Of a stretch of DNA of 64,000 nt, positions 9,357 through 19,686 are shown in pieces (position 1 is the stretch's first letter; the number at the start of each line of letters is the position of its first letter). The notes beneath the pieces were generated by a model. The model saw only the letters and a list, made by a program, of their open reading frames with translations. It did not search any database and had not been told where the DNA came from. Both the position numbers and the translations under genes were made by a program. This DNA comes from Methanovulcanius yangii (GTDB lineage: Archaea > Halobacteriota > Methanomicrobia > Methanomicrobiales > Methanomicrobiaceae). The stretch lies in NCBI RefSeq assembly GCF_018687785.1, contig NZ_LTBL01000001.1:2214867-2278866 (forward strand), written 5' to 3'.

Positions 9357-9919
9357 TGAACGACGAGGGGCAGCTCTACACCATCGAGGGCATCACGGCG
9401 GGCATCATCATGCTGCTGACGGCATACGTGGTCTTCTCCACCGGTTTTGTCTTCACCCCCGGCGATGCACATATCGCCGATATGCAACTCCAGCAGCTGG
9501 GGTATGATGCCTTGCTTGTGATGGATACACCGGGCTCCATCGAGGATGATAAGAGCAGGCTGCAGGAATTGATCATGACAAATGATCAGGCGGCCTTTAA
9601 GGACGAATTCAATATGTTGCTCCAAAAGGGGACCGGGACGACATACATGGATGATCCTGCCGGGTTTATCATTGACGAACGGACCCAGTGGAATGCGACG
9701 ATTTACTATCGGGATACGGATCACGACAATTTGTTGCATTCATATGCATTCGGAAATTCGACTCGCGGGGGAGAATTTGTGACACGCGAACCGGAGATTT
9801 CTGTGACACGCTATGTGCATCTTTCCGGGGAACCGTCGTATCTTCCGGTGGATGTGAGAAATATTATGGATAACCGGGAGCAGATGGTCCTCCTGGAGGT
9901 GTTGTTATGGAGAGCCTAG
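9350..9919 (+). CDS. pilin-like membrane/secreted protein
   Basis: A 189-residue protein starting MVMNDEGQLYTIEG, then the hydrophobic ITAGIIMLLTAYVVFSTGF helix: again a short acidic leader before one N-terminal helix. The C-terminal part is soluble. ATG 9350 overlaps the previous stop; ATG 9356 is an alternative. It resembles haloarchaeal and methanogen pilin-like DUF728x proteins encoded in similar runs of genes; that assignment is by pattern only. Confidence 0.6.
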   Translation: MVMNDEGQLYTIEGITAGIIMLLTAYVVFSTGFVFTPGDAHIADMQLQQLGYDALLVMDTPGSIEDDKSRLQELIMTNDQAAFKDEFNMLLQKGTGTTYMDDPAGFIIDERTQWNATIYYRDTDHDNLLHSYAFGNSTRGGEFVTREPEISVTRYVHLSGEPSYLPVDVRNIMDNREQMVLLEVLLWRA

Positions 9920-10314
9920 ACGACGAGGGGCAGTGGATTGTCCTGATGGGAGTGGTGGTTGCAACCGGTATGTTCATCCTTGCCATCATCATCAATCAGG
10001 CCCCGATGGTCGGACAGTCGACTGCGGAGGCGGTGTTGGAGTTCCCGAAAAACGAGATCCAGGACATACGGTATCATCTTGCCCCCATCGCGCAACTTGA
10101 TGCCAACACTACCGGCCTGATCGACAAGGAGAACAAAATGAGGGCTGACATGCAGGCCCTCTCGATGGCCCGCAACAATGCGGTGATGGATTTCGACATC
10201 GACCGGAATACAGGGTTTGAGGATCTCTTCTACCAGTATAACCGGCTGGACATACACTACAACAACGGGGTGACAACGTATGACGAGGAATACTCGGTGC
10301 CGGTCCGGCTCTGA
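9907..10314 (+). CDS. small pilin-like protein
   Basis: A 135-residue protein: MESLDDEGQW leader, a hydrophobic helix IVLMGVVVATGMFILAIII, then a soluble part of about 100 residues with little hydrophobicity. The start overlaps the preceding gene by 13 bases. Together with its neighbours it forms a set of small proteins sharing only the N-terminal DDEG-helix plan, which is typical of minor pilins. Confidence 0.6.
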   Translation: MESLDDEGQWIVLMGVVVATGMFILAIIINQAPMVGQSTAEAVLEFPKNEIQDIRYHLAPIAQLDANTTGLIDKENKMRADMQALSMARNNAVMDFDIDRNTGFEDLFYQYNRLDIHYNNGVTTYDEEYSVPVRL

Positions 10315-10762
10315 AAAACGACGGCTCAATGACGATGCGGTCTCCACGATGACCGAGTATCTCTCGATTACGGCCATCGTGATTGCGATGTTCATTGTCA
10401 TGACCCTCGTCGTCAACGCGGCACTGGTGGAGGGGCCGACGAACACGCTGAAGTACCATGCCTACGTGGATATCGGCAACGGTGTCTCCACGAGGATGGT
10501 GGAGCTCTATGCCATTGCGCCGCAGAACGGGAGAATCAACACCACGTTCGACCTCCCGGACGATGTGGCCAATCAGGACTACTGGGTGGAGGTGCTGGCT
10601 GAGCCCGCTCCCGACGGGAAACGATCGCAATTGATCATGGTGACCGACGGAACGACCTCATCCCGCATCGCAATAGCGGGTATCGGGCGCACCCGCGGTG
10701 TGACCGGCAAGACGAGCGGTGCCGGACAGAATGTGATTTACTATAATTCGGAGGGTGTCTGA
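10280..10762 (+). CDS. small pilin-like protein
   Basis: A 160-residue protein. The leader is basic (TRNTRCRSGSEKRR) and ends in LNDDAVSTMTEYL before the helix LSITAIVIAMFIVMTLVV, the classic arrangement for class III signal peptidase processing. The start at 10280 overlaps the previous gene by 35 bases, preceded by GGGGTGA at 10267-10273; no later ATG precedes the leader. The C-terminal domain is extracellular in character. Confidence 0.6.
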   Translation: MTRNTRCRSGSEKRRLNDDAVSTMTEYLSITAIVIAMFIVMTLVVNAALVEGPTNTLKYHAYVDIGNGVSTRMVELYAIAPQNGRINTTFDLPDDVANQDYWVEVLAEPAPDGKRSQLIMVTDGTTSSRIAIAGIGRTRGVTGKTSGAGQNVIYYNSEGV

Positions 10763-11565
10763 TGAAGAGAAACTGGGTGAAAGGAATGAATGATGACGGA
10801 GTCTCGGAGGCGATCGGGTTTATCCTTATCTTTACGATCGTCGTCCTCGGCATCACGATTGTCACGCTCTACGGGTATCCCCTGCTGCAGCAGTCGCAGA
10901 TAGGGTCCGATGAGCGGATTATGGAACAGAATATGATCACGCTGCAGAACGACCTGAAGATTCTCACGCTCTCCAACGTCCCGTACCGTGATACGACGAT
11001 GGGTATTTCGGGCGGGTCGATCTTTGTGCTGGACTCGAATCGGACCGATGCCGATAACCACTACTTCCAGGTTTGGTATAACAACAATACCGGAGCCTGG
11101 GTGAACGAGACCTTCTCCCTTGGTGCACTCCGGTTCATCTCCTCGCAGGGGCAGGCGGCCATCTCCGTGGAGAATGGTGCGGTCGTAAAACGCTACCAGG
11201 ATGCCGAAGGGTCCACGATGGTGGCGGACCCGCGGTGGTTCTATGATGCGAGCGAAGATGCGCTGGTGCTCTTCTTCACGGAGATTGAGGCGGATGATGC
11301 CATGTCCGGTGACGGGATTGCTAACATCCAGATGAGCATGCTTGATCCCCCGGAGGTTGTTGCCGATGTGACAGGATCTCAGACTATTATAATAGAGTAT
11401 TTCCCCGACAACACCTTTGACTATAGTACTGCCTGGAAGAATTACCTCATGGGTTCTACCATCGTTGAGGGTGGATTTACTCCTGATGGGGATAATAGGT
11501 ACAGGTCCCCCAACGTTTCACGTCTCGTCATCAAGAAGTACACCGTAAAGATCGAAAGGATCTGA
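10762..11565 (+). CDS. pilin-like protein, last gene of the operon
   Basis: A 267-residue protein starting with a basic leader, then NDDGVSEAIGF and the helix ILIFTIVVLGITIVTLYGY, followed by a 220-residue soluble domain with N-glycosylation sequons. The N-terminal SEAIGF pattern is the best match in this operon to archaellin/pilin-type signals. Its ATG overlaps the previous stop by one base. No pilus ATPase or platform gene follows, so assembly proteins must lie elsewhere. Confidence 0.65.
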   Translation: MKRNWVKGMNDDGVSEAIGFILIFTIVVLGITIVTLYGYPLLQQSQIGSDERIMEQNMITLQNDLKILTLSNVPYRDTTMGISGGSIFVLDSNRTDADNHYFQVWYNNNTGAWVNETFSLGALRFISSQGQAAISVENGAVVKRYQDAEGSTMVADPRWFYDASEDALVLFFTEIEADDAMSGDGIANIQMSMLDPPEVVADVTGSQTIIIEYFPDNTFDYSTAWKNYLMGSTIVEGGFTPDGDNRYRSPNVSRLVIKKYTVKIERI

Positions 11566-11576
11566 AAAGAGCCTAT

Positions 11577-11600
11577 ACCCTTTTTTTTAAAAAAAAATCA
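11577..11600. terminator. bidirectional T8/A9 terminator
   Basis: Eight T at 11581-11588 are followed by a run of A. The site lies between the ends of the pilin operon (+) and the aIF-1A gene (-), so it can stop both. Confidence 0.6.
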
Positions 11601-11607
11601 AAAAATA

Positions 11608-11934
11608 TCAGAGATATTTATTGCGCTGCAGCCACTCGACCTGGGGGCGGGTGTAGCGGTAGATAATATCGCATTTTTCATCCTGGAAGTCCCACGGGAC
11701 AACAATCAGGATATCGCCTTCACGAATCCAGACACGCTTTTTGATCTTTCCTTTGATCCGGCCGGTACGGGTTATGCCGTCGAAACAGCGCACCCTGATG
11801 TGGTTTGCACCGAGCATCAGCTCGGCTTCGGCAAACATTTCCCGATTTCGTTTATTGGGCAATCGCACACGTACGATTGCAGGTGCTTCATTTTGATTGG
11901 ATTTTCTCCTGCTTGGATTCGCCAGACGTCTCAC
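11608..11934 (-). CDS. eif1A: translation initiation factor aIF-1A
   Basis: The archaeal eIF1A homologue, which binds the ribosomal A site during initiation. The OB-fold core is clear: VRVRLPNKRNREMFAEAE, MLGANHIRVRCFDG, TRTGRIKGKIKKRVWIREGD and VVPWDFQDEKCDIIYRYT. The open frame extends to 11991, but that stretch reads across an AT-rich TATA-like region. GTG 11934 follows AAGGAAGGA and gives 108 residues, close to the usual length. The exact start is uncertain (CTG 11925 is possible). Confidence 0.93.
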   Translation of the reverse strand: MRRLANPSRRKSNQNEAPAIVRVRLPNKRNREMFAEAELMLGANHIRVRCFDGITRTGRIKGKIKKRVWIREGDILIVVPWDFQDEKCDIIYRYTRPQVEWLQRNKYL

Positions 11935-12000
11935 TCCTTCCTTATATATAATGCGCTCTTTTGATAAAAAACCTTCATGGCGTTCACACACGCGGACGCC
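11935..12000 (-). promoter_or_regulatory. promoter and leader of eif1A
   Basis: Read on the minus strand, the region holds TTTTTTATCAAAAG (about 11960-11973) and ATTATATATAAGG (11940-11952). The first is better spaced for a start site just upstream of the ribosome binding site; the second is only a few bases from the GTG and may instead be part of the leader. Confidence 0.35.
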
Positions 12001-12141
12001 GCTTTTTCAAATGGTGGTGAAATCCGATATTTTTTTTTCAGAGGGGCACCTCTGCCGGGAAATTGCCGCGGCAATGATTCGAAAAATGAGATGGGCTCAG
12101 GGAGAACCATCTCCTCCCATGGCCGATTTGATCAACGGTTC

Positions 12142-13641
12142 TCAGGTGACTTTGATCTCTTCGTTTTTGGTCCGTGCGTGGTCGCCGAGGCGGTTATGCA
12201 CGGTCAGGGTCACCGTGTATGTGCCAGCGCCTGCAAAGGTGTGGACCGGATGCTGTTCGTCCGACGTCGCCCCGTCGCCGAAGTCCCAGTGCCAGGTGGT
12301 CGGGTTGTTGGTCGAGAGATCGGTGAAGTTCACCGTGAGCGGTGCAGGGCCTTCCCTGATGTCGCTTTCGAAGTCCGTCGTCCTCTTCAGGATGAGGAAG
12401 AGGAATGCTCCGAGGAAGATAAGGAGGAGCAGCCATACCCACCAGGGGATGCCTCCCGCAAAGGTGAGTCCGGAGACCCCGGGGAAGAGTTCGGCGAGTC
12501 CACCGAACGGTTCGGTCGTGCCCTCTTCGCCTATCTGAACTGGGGTTCCGTCAGGTCCCGGACCGGGTCCGGGTCCGTCGGTGGGTCCCGGCCCCGGCCC
12601 CTGTGTCTCCGTCGGACCGGGGGTGGGACCGTCGTCGTCATCATCGTCATCATCGTCATCCTGGTAGGTGACGGTGAGCGGAACTCCGGCGACAAGCCCT
12701 TCACCTATGATGTAGTTGGTGATATTCTCCACATTCGGCGGTGTGTTGTCACCGGGAGTCTTTGCATAGACCGGGTATGCGGGAGTGATGGTGTACCCGA
12801 CAGTGTCCGTGGCATGGGCATCCGCCTGGAGGTAGAAGACCGGAACCTTCCCGTCCGTTACGATGGTGTGGGTCGTCGTCCACTCTTCTTTGCCGGGGAT
12901 GGTGACCGAGGTATTCCCGAGGTCGGTCCGGCTCGTTCCCATCAGGTCTTCCCTGAGTTCATACCAGAAGGTGATATCAGCGTCTATTTCATCTTCCCCG
13001 GGATTTTCGACGGTATAGATGGCCTTCCATGCGGTCCCGTTGAACGACTTCTCAACGCTGATGACGGGGGACACCGTTCTATCGATGTCCATGGTGTCTG
13101 CAGCCGTGAAGTCCAGGTAGCTCTGATTCACCTCATAGCTAAAGGTGCCGGTGACCCCGGAGAGCACCGGGACACCCAGATGAACCGAACCCGTGCCGTG
13201 GGCGGGGATTGCCATCGGGGCGATGGTGTCTTCTCCGATTATGGTTAACGGGCCGCAGTTGCTCCCGTTTGTCAGTGTTACATTGTCGGACAGGAGGAAC
13301 CGGACATCCACGGGGGTCAGGAACTCATAGTCATTGTGGACGATGTAGTCCCAGTGGTATTTGTCCACCTTTTCCAGGGTGACGTAGATGTCAAAGGGTG
13401 TCTTTGCGACCTGGGCTGCGCCGCCACCCGGAGGGAAATGGAATGGCGTCCCGTTGATGACCAGCGTGATCTCATCACTGCCGGTGACGATGACATTGTC
13501 ATAATAGATTGTCTGGTCAGGAGGGGCGATGCCGTAGAATACCACACGGTACTCCTCGACGGTGGTATCAGCCGCCATGGCGGGTATGATGCCTAAGAGG
13601 GCAATCAAAAGAATGTACAGGAATACGCGAATCATCTTCAT
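12142..13641 (-). CDS. surface protein with membrane anchor and C-terminal PKD domain
   Basis: A 499-residue protein: signal peptide ([17 protein letters not shown]), a 300-residue beta-rich extracellular part with N-glycosylation sequons, a tract of ten aspartates, a Pro-Gly-Thr linker, a membrane helix ([20 protein letters not shown], about residues 393-415) and then a PKD domain with [20 protein letters not shown] and [19 protein letters not shown] domains are normally extracellular, so its position after the membrane helix is odd (see findings). Its ATG overlaps the stop of the preceding gene by four bases; it is the last gene of a four-gene operon. Confidence 0.75.
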   Translation of the reverse strand: MKMIRVFLYILLIALLGIIPAMAADTTVEEYRVVFYGIAPPDQTIYYDNVIVTGSDEITLVINGTPFHFPPGGGAAQVAKTPFDIYVTLEKVDKYHWDYIVHNDYEFLTPVDVRFLLSDNVTLTNGSNCGPLTIIGEDTIAPMAIPAHGTGSVHLGVPVLSGVTGTFSYEVNQSYLDFTAADTMDIDRTVSPVISVEKSFNGTAWKAIYTVENPGEDEIDADITFWYELREDLMGTSRTDLGNTSVTIPGKEEWTTTHTIVTDGKVPVFYLQADAHATDTVGYTITPAYPVYAKTPGDNTPPNVENITNYIIGEGLVAGVPLTVTYQDDDDDDDDDDGPTPGPTETQGPGPGPTDGPGPGPGPDGTPVQIGEEGTTEPFGGLAELFPGVSGLTFAGGIPWWVWLLLLIFLGAFLFLILKRTTDFESDIREGPAPLTVNFTDLSTNNPTTWHWDFGDGATSDEQHPVHTFAGAGTYTVTLTVHNRLGDHARTKNEEIKVT

Positions 13642-16604
13642 CGTGGGTCCACCCCCAGGTTATAGAGGTCACCTATCCGCCAGGAATCGAGCGGGCCAAG
13701 GCTGAACTGCAGCTCGACCGTCTGTGGTACCCCCTCCATGAGGTTGGTGAAGTACCACGTGAACTCGTTTCCAGCCGATTCATTCAGGAAGTAATCTCCG
13801 GCCATTGCATCGATCGTCATGCCTTCGGGTTTGAGCCAGTAGAGCGATGCCTGGGGAATGGTGCCCGATTCGGACGTGATGTTCATCAGGACAGTTGTCC
13901 CCGAGAGGGTGATGGTTGCCGTCACTGCCCGGAAGTTTTCGGGGGTTCCACCGTAGTAATAGACTTCACCGAATTCTGATGTGCAGCCATCGTAGAGCGT
14001 CGCCGTTCCGGCAAGGATGAGATCCGTTCCGGGGGTAATACCATAAACATCCAGTACGGCACTGAAGTTGCCCTCGGTGTCGGCCTCCGTCATGCCGAGA
14101 TACATCCACCCTTCACCGTAGTATGCATCGATCTCATTCTTCTTGTCCCAGTTGTTCCCGATGAGGTTGTCACCTGCAGTGTCATTGCGGACGAGGAAGA
14201 CTTCCACTCTCGACCCGGAAAAGTCGGAATTGTCATGGCCGGGGAGTCCGACACATCCCTGGATGGTAAGGGTGCCCGCAACGGCATTCCAGACCGCCCC
14301 GGTGATGACCGGATAATCCATACCGCGGTTGGGTTTGTTCTCCAGAAGTACGCCGTCATTCACGGTCACATTGTCGACGCCGCCGGTGACGCCGAGGTCG
14401 ATACCGATATACGAATTGTTGTAGATGGCGTTCTTCGTAAAGGTGTTGCCGACACTCTGGTGGCTCTCCACCACGATGCCGGAATGACCGTTCTCACGGA
14501 TGATTGACGAACTGACGGTGGTAAACGGCGCCTGCAGGATGTTGATGCCGACCCCCTGATTCATCTCAATGAGTGAGCCCGAGATTAGAGGTCCGCTGCC
14601 CCCTCCCTTTCCGGGGAGCGTGATCTGAATGGCATCCTTCTCGTCGGTATGGGCGATGATGCTGCGGTCGATATGCAGGTCGGATGCCCCGACCTCGACT
14701 GCGGTATGACCGCCGGTCGGGTCCAGCGCCGTCTTGTAGACGAGGACATTTTCCAGCAGGCAGTTTTCCGCGCCGTCGACGAGTGAGACGCCGGTGTGCT
14801 TGGTAAAGGCGATAACCGAGTCGCGGACGATATTGCCTGCTGCATCATTGTTGAGGAAGATGCCCTCGTCGGCGCTGTCCTTGGATGTCGCATACTCCTC
14901 TTCAGGGGGAGTGGCATTTGCCGTCAGGCCGATGAGGCAGCGCTCGATGAGGATATCCGGAGCCCGGGAACTGATGGCCGTTCCACTGGAGTATCCTGCA
15001 ATATCCGAAACATATGAGCCTGCGCTTCCGAGTTCAAGGAGGCCGTCGCCGGTGGGGGGGTTGAGTTCTATTTCCGGTTTGGCGATGGGAAGAAACAGGC
15101 TGTCGTCAGAGGTATGCTCGCGTCCGTCACCCCCGGTGCCGACAGGGACGCCGTCAGGGGAGCTGACGGAGATAATCCTGTGAGCATCCGGGTCGTATGA
15201 AACAAAGCCGGGGTTGGTATCCCAGGGGGAAAGTGAAATATCAAACACCGTGCCGTTCAGTCCGAAAGGCCCGTCGAAGTTTACGATACTATAGTCAAGG
15301 TCCAGTTTCCACCACTGGGCGGTACCGTCATGCGTGTTGGGGGGGACCGCCATGACGAACCGGCTCTCCTGGAACCCCGAGATATATTCTGCATTGGTGA
15401 GGAACCGGTGGAGTGAACCCTGGGCCTCCTCTTCACCGATGTCGTTTACGATGACATCGTAGGAGAATCCGAAGTCCATTGATTCATCTGCGTAGGCACT
15501 GGCATTGAGCAACGCCACGTGCTCATAGGCACCTTCGTCCCAGTCGTCCGTCACGAGAGGGTTTAGACCTCCGAACCGGAGGACAAAGTCGTGGGTTCCG
15601 GTTGTCGGGTCAAAGGTCACCTGGTAGGTCTGTTCCGCGAGGATGTCTTCAGGTCCCGCACCTTTTTCCCTCCCACGTGTCGTGTCAAGCGACGACGCCT
15701 GCACGGCTATGAAATAATACGAATTGAGGTCAAGTCCGGCGAAGGAGTATGCGCCGCCGGAGTTGGTGGTGGTCGAGAGTATTGGCATGTCCGATGCCGG
15801 GTCGAAGGCGAGATTCCCGTCATCGGCAAATATCTCCACCAGTGCCCCTTCGATGGGGGCGTCATATATACGGTCGGGGTCGGTAACGACAAGGTCTTCG
15901 TAGACGATTCCTGAAACCGTCACCCCGGCTGTCATGCCATTGCCGTCAAAAGCCTGTACGGCGGCTTTTTGAACGGTAACGGCCTCATAAACAGTGAATA
16001 GCAGGTTCGTCTGCGCATTTCCGCAGGTAAGATTCATGGTATAGGTGCCGGGGGGCAGGTCGACCGGAATCGAGAAACTGCCGTCTGCATCGGCCGGCAT
16101 GATTTCTCCGTGGAGATCTTCGCAGGCATAGATGACCGGGCCTTCATTCCTGAGTGATTCGGAGATGGTTCCGTTTACCCGGCCGTCAACATACCACGCA
16201 TTGATGGCGCAGCATCCGACGCAGAACGTGACGGTCTCCCCTCCCGCAGATACGGTGTATTCCCCGATGATCACATTTTCCAGAAGAGGGAATTCTGCCC
16301 GGCTTACGCCGTCTGCAAAGGTAAAGATAATCTCATGATCGATTCCTGCAGGATCGGTGACTGTTCCCGTCGTCACATCTCCGTCATATCCGATGAGCAC
16401 TACGTCTCCCGGCACCCATGACTCTCCTGCGTAAAGTCCGGTCGGGGGGACCGGGTCAGTCCCTTCCTGCGGCCCATAGGTGTCGCTGACGTTTCCGTCA
16501 CCGACATCCCCCGAGGCCAGGCCGGGGAGGGTGGCGATGAGCACGCATACCAGAAGCGTGACCATCACCCTTGATATTTTTCTCCGCTCTGTCATTTTCG
16601 TCAT
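13638..16604 (-). CDS. large surface protein with parallel beta-helix repeats
   Basis: A 988-residue secreted protein. It has an N-terminal signal ([19 protein letters not shown]), a cysteine-containing beta domain, a carboxypeptidase-regulatory/SdrD-like Ig domain (about 260-380) and a central NosD-type parallel beta-helix region rich in repeated NxI/V turns (for example [18 protein letters not shown] and [11 protein letters not shown]). The end lacks a clear membrane helix. The open frame runs to 16697, but ATG 16604 follows AAGGAAG and overlaps the previous stop as ATGA. No catalytic residues for polysaccharide cleavage can be assigned; a structural or adhesive role is as likely. Confidence 0.75.
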   Translation of the reverse strand: MTKMTERRKISRVMVTLLVCVLIATLPGLASGDVGDGNVSDTYGPQEGTDPVPPTGLYAGESWVPGDVVLIGYDGDVTTGTVTDPAGIDHEIIFTFADGVSRAEFPLLENVIIGEYTVSAGGETVTFCVGCCAINAWYVDGRVNGTISESLRNEGPVIYACEDLHGEIMPADADGSFSIPVDLPPGTYTMNLTCGNAQTNLLFTVYEAVTVQKAAVQAFDGNGMTAGVTVSGIVYEDLVVTDPDRIYDAPIEGALVEIFADDGNLAFDPASDMPILSTTTNSGGAYSFAGLDLNSYYFIAVQASSLDTTRGREKGAGPEDILAEQTYQVTFDPTTGTHDFVLRFGGLNPLVTDDWDEGAYEHVALLNASAYADESMDFGFSYDVIVNDIGEEEAQGSLHRFLTNAEYISGFQESRFVMAVPPNTHDGTAQWWKLDLDYSIVNFDGPFGLNGTVFDISLSPWDTNPGFVSYDPDAHRIISVSSPDGVPVGTGGDGREHTSDDSLFLPIAKPEIELNPPTGDGLLELGSAGSYVSDIAGYSSGTAISSRAPDILIERCLIGLTANATPPEEEYATSKDSADEGIFLNNDAAGNIVRDSVIAFTKHTGVSLVDGAENCLLENVLVYKTALDPTGGHTAVEVGASDLHIDRSIIAHTDEKDAIQITLPGKGGGSGPLISGSLIEMNQGVGINILQAPFTTVSSSIIRENGHSGIVVESHQSVGNTFTKNAIYNNSYIGIDLGVTGGVDNVTVNDGVLLENKPNRGMDYPVITGAVWNAVAGTLTIQGCVGLPGHDNSDFSGSRVEVFLVRNDTAGDNLIGNNWDKKNEIDAYYGEGWMYLGMTEADTEGNFSAVLDVYGITPGTDLILAGTATLYDGCTSEFGEVYYYGGTPENFRAVTATITLSGTTVLMNITSESGTIPQASLYWLKPEGMTIDAMAGDYFLNESAGNEFTWYFTNLMEGVPQTVELQFSLGPLDSWRIGDLYNLGVDPR

Positions 16605-17341
16605 TGTTCTTCCTTCTTTTCCGGCTCCCGTCTTACGTACCAGACTACTCCGGCCATACCTGCCAGGAGAACCAGCCCCCAGAGGACGACGGACCATGAA
16701 AATCCCGCCTCGGGGAGAGGGAGCGAGGAGAATTCTGCTTGTGCAAATGCGATCTCTCCCTTTGCAAGGCTTCCCGAGGTGCCATCCTTGAATACAAGAT
16801 TCTGGTCGGAGAGGAAAGTCACCGAATAGTCCTCAATGGGAAGATCCGATGCCACCGGTATGGCGATATTCGTGAAGAGGATTCCTCTTTGGGCAAGGTC
16901 GCGGGAATCGAATTCAAGGATATAGGTCAACTCCTCCCCGGGCTGGATGGGATACCAGATTTCATACCGTATGGTGGTATAATCGTCCCCACTGGTCACG
17001 TGGGACATCAGGAGTCTTCCATCCGAGGTAATGGCCCTCAGATTTTCAACTGTAACCGGTTTCGGGGATGCCGAGCCCGGAATGGAGAAGAAGAGGACCT
17101 GTGAGGGGGAATATGTCTGGAGCCTGAATTCTCCGATGCCGGGGACGACCGGTTTGTCGATGATGTTTTTCAGTGTCACCACCGTCTTCTGGTGCACAGT
17201 GTCCCCTACCGTCACCTCCACATCATAGTGGGAGATCGTTTCGACGTCAATGGTCTGCGCCTGTGCAGCGCCTGTCATGAGTGTGAGGCAGATGACCCCC
17301 ACCACAAGGGTCACCCCCCATCTCGCAATCCTGCTGTCCAT
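16601..17341 (-). CDS. membrane-anchored surface protein
   Basis: A 246-residue protein with a signal peptide ending TGAAQA, an extracellular beta-rich domain of about 180 residues, one C-terminal membrane helix (WSVVLWGLVLLAGMAGVVWYV) and a charged cytoplasmic tail ([10 protein letters not shown]). No known family is evident. It lies 24 bases after the 652-residue surface protein and is coupled to the beta-helix protein by an ATGA overlap, so these probably work as a cell-surface set. Confidence 0.7.
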   Translation of the reverse strand: MDSRIARWGVTLVVGVICLTLMTGAAQAQTIDVETISHYDVEVTVGDTVHQKTVVTLKNIIDKPVVPGIGEFRLQTYSPSQVLFFSIPGSASPKPVTVENLRAITSDGRLLMSHVTSGDDYTTIRYEIWYPIQPGEELTYILEFDSRDLAQRGILFTNIAIPVASDLPIEDYSVTFLSDQNLVFKDGTSGSLAKGEIAFAQAEFSSLPLPEAGFSWSVVLWGLVLLAGMAGVVWYVRREPEKKEEQ

Positions 17342-17364
17342 AGGGATTCTTTGGTATTGTTGGG

Positions 17365-19323
17365 TTATTTCTTTCTTCGGATGACGACACCCGCCACCAT
17401 CACCGCTCCGAAGAGCAGAATGAAGATGCCTTCATAATTGGCCGACTTGGAGCCGCCAAACAGGGTGACGATGGGTGAAGTGTGGTCATTGAGCGAATTG
17501 ACCGGGTCAACACCGACGATATAGACGTCACTGAGGCGGAAGTCGCCGCTGCCGGTCATGTTGTAGGCGATGACGACCTGCTGGTTGTCGGTGATCTGTG
17601 TCCAGTCATCATAGTCGCCGTCTCCAATTGCTCCCGGTTGAAGCGGGGCAAGACCCCAGATCTGACCTGCATCATAGCCTGCCATCGGGGTGGCGACCGT
17701 GCTGTTGGTGGTAAAGAGGGCGGAGCTGTTGACAAAGTTGCTTATGCCATCGTCCCACTTACCGCTGTCATCGACAACCGACATGTTGGTCGGGATCATG
17801 TCGTAGATATAGGCGTTCGGCGTCTGTGTTCCTCCGATGTTCTCGACAACGATGTAGACCCTGAACTTCGTATCCTCCCCTGCAAAGGGCACCACGTGCT
17901 TGGTCGCCTTGATCAGGTAATCGCCGACCACCCAGATGCTCTGGGAGACGATGAAATCCGACCCGTAGGTTGCATTCCACTGTGTCTCGACGGTGTAGTT
18001 CCGTACCCATCCATGGGTGCCGTTCTGGCCGAGGACGAAGGTGGCGTTTGCCCAGATGACCGGGACGCCGTCAAAGGCAAATTCGATGGTTTCGGTGCCT
18101 GCGGATTCGCCGGGGTTCAGGATCGTTGCAAGGCCGTCGGCAGGCTTGTAGAGGACAATGTCGGAGCTTTCATAGCCCGGTGTCCACCCGGCATCCTCGA
18201 TGTAGGTTCCGAATGTTCCCTGCTCGGTCGCCCACACCGCATAGTCCGTAAGGACATAGACAAGGCCCGCTGCTTCGTTCGTGAAAGTTGCATTGCCCTT
18301 CCACGAGCCCTCGAGGTGTTCCTTCGTCACCGAAACAAGGGCTTCACCGGTTGCCTGGCAGTCATGGACAACGGAGCCGCTGATGACCCCGTCTTCCTCT
18401 CCTGTTCCGGATTTTTCCGCACTGAATGCAATCGTCGAAAATCCGAAGGGTTCGTCGATGCTTCCCGTCATCTCCTGGTGGAAGGCCGCGACATCATAGC
18501 TCGTGTTGACCCAGATTTCGCTTCCTTGCGTCAGGGCAAAGCCGGTCACCTGCATCCGGCCCGGTGCTGTGGTATCATAGAGGCCGTCAAGAAGCACGGA
18601 TGTTCCCTGTGACGTACGGTTGCTGGAGATCGGTCCGAGCGTGGTCCATGCCTCCGAACCGAAATGCGTACTGTTTCTGCTCAGGTAATGATTGATCTCC
18701 ATTGCCACCGTATCCCCGTCTGTGAAGAAGTCGGAGTTGGTGGTCGCGTTGAAATACACTGTCCAGGAAACATCCCTTCCGGAGACGATGCGGGATGCAT
18801 CGGTATAGGTGTCGACAAGGATGGGCGAAGTGGTCGCAAGCGTCGAGCCGTAGATGGGAATACTCCCGGCATCGACAAGGTAGGCAAGAACGGCATACTG
18901 ACCTGCCCGAAGCTGGGGAATCTGTATCCAGAAGTTTGCCCCTGTGTCGTCCATCGCGGGGGCGGAGGCCGGTTTTGCGCTGTAGACAAAGACCTCTGAG
19001 GATGCATTCTCAAAGGTCACCTTAAGACCGAATGTACTGTTGTAATTCGCGAGGGTTACGGGCACCCAGATATCGTAGATGTCATCCGTCCCGTTGTTGA
19101 GAACCGTGATCTCGCCCGTCACCCCGGTGGTGGCGGTGTCCCCGACGATAGAGGTCGAGACATATTCGTTCATGGAGATTTCCAGCGGTGCTGCTGCGGC
19201 TCCCGCAGCCATGGCCCCGACAAGAACGAGCACTAAGGAGAGCAGTGCAGCCGTTCGTATCGATACCTTCCGTTCACTGTGGTCGAATTCTTTTTTCGGT
19301 GTGTTGCCATAATCAGGTTTCAT
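17365..19323 (-). CDS. S-layer-like surface glycoprotein with C-terminal anchor
   Basis: A 652-residue protein: basic N-terminus, signal helix (AALLSLVLVLVGAMAAGAAAA), a long extracellular part with many N-glycosylation sequons and DUF11-like segments (for example VVENIGGTQTPNAYIYD), then a C-terminal membrane helix (GIFILLFGAVMVAGVVI) and RRKK. This is the plan of methanogen surface or S-layer-associated proteins. The open frame extends to 19467, but ATG 19323 follows CGGGGGAA and precedes the signal peptide. It is the first gene of the four-gene operon 12142-19323. Confidence 0.75.
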   Translation of the reverse strand: MKPDYGNTPKKEFDHSERKVSIRTAALLSLVLVLVGAMAAGAAAAPLEISMNEYVSTSIVGDTATTGVTGEITVLNNGTDDIYDIWVPVTLANYNSTFGLKVTFENASSEVFVYSAKPASAPAMDDTGANFWIQIPQLRAGQYAVLAYLVDAGSIPIYGSTLATTSPILVDTYTDASRIVSGRDVSWTVYFNATTNSDFFTDGDTVAMEINHYLSRNSTHFGSEAWTTLGPISSNRTSQGTSVLLDGLYDTTAPGRMQVTGFALTQGSEIWVNTSYDVAAFHQEMTGSIDEPFGFSTIAFSAEKSGTGEEDGVISGSVVHDCQATGEALVSVTKEHLEGSWKGNATFTNEAAGLVYVLTDYAVWATEQGTFGTYIEDAGWTPGYESSDIVLYKPADGLATILNPGESAGTETIEFAFDGVPVIWANATFVLGQNGTHGWVRNYTVETQWNATYGSDFIVSQSIWVVGDYLIKATKHVVPFAGEDTKFRVYIVVENIGGTQTPNAYIYDMIPTNMSVVDDSGKWDDGISNFVNSSALFTTNSTVATPMAGYDAGQIWGLAPLQPGAIGDGDYDDWTQITDNQQVVIAYNMTGSGDFRLSDVYIVGVDPVNSLNDHTSPIVTLFGGSKSANYEGIFILLFGAVMVAGVVIRRKK

Positions 19324-19686
19324 ATGACATTCCCCCGTTGTTTGCGTATGTAATGCCATGGTCTCTGCATTGCAGGCATCATGGCAGGATATGCGTGAAC
19401 TCCCCCCCGGGTGTTCGTATCCTAAGAATGAATATACTCTATTTATTATTAACTCTTTGCGAGGCAATTATTATATAGTGGGTCCGAGCTGGTGTGCCCT
19501 CCCCGAAAAATGAACCGGAAAAGATGCTGATATGGGGGTAAAATTGAAAATAATCCCTGATTTATGTTTTATTTGTATTTCGTCCGTATTCGATTGCTTT
19601 TCGATCATAATATGTTCTTTTCATCATTTTTGTGGACGCATGCGCGTAAAAACCGGGTGATTGGGGGAACATTGTGCGATTGCCTC
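19324..19686. other. intergenic region with 5' leader of the surface-protein operon
   Basis: No gene is seen. The left 120 bases form the leader of the surface operon on the minus strand, including its ribosome binding site. The right part (19500-19640) is AT-rich and lies downstream of nothing but the pcm terminus, which ends at 19687. Confidence 0.6.
19470..19479 (-). promoter_or_regulatory. TATA box of the surface-protein operon
   Basis: On the minus strand the sequence is ACTATATAAT. A start site about 25 bases downstream would give a leader of roughly 120 bases before ATG 19323, unusually long for an archaeal gene but common for highly expressed surface proteins. Confidence 0.5.

Noticed and set aside
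12625..12665. Possible CRISPR-like or minisatellite repeat
   Set aside because: It is a trinucleotide run coding for the ten-aspartate tract of the surface protein, with no spacers.
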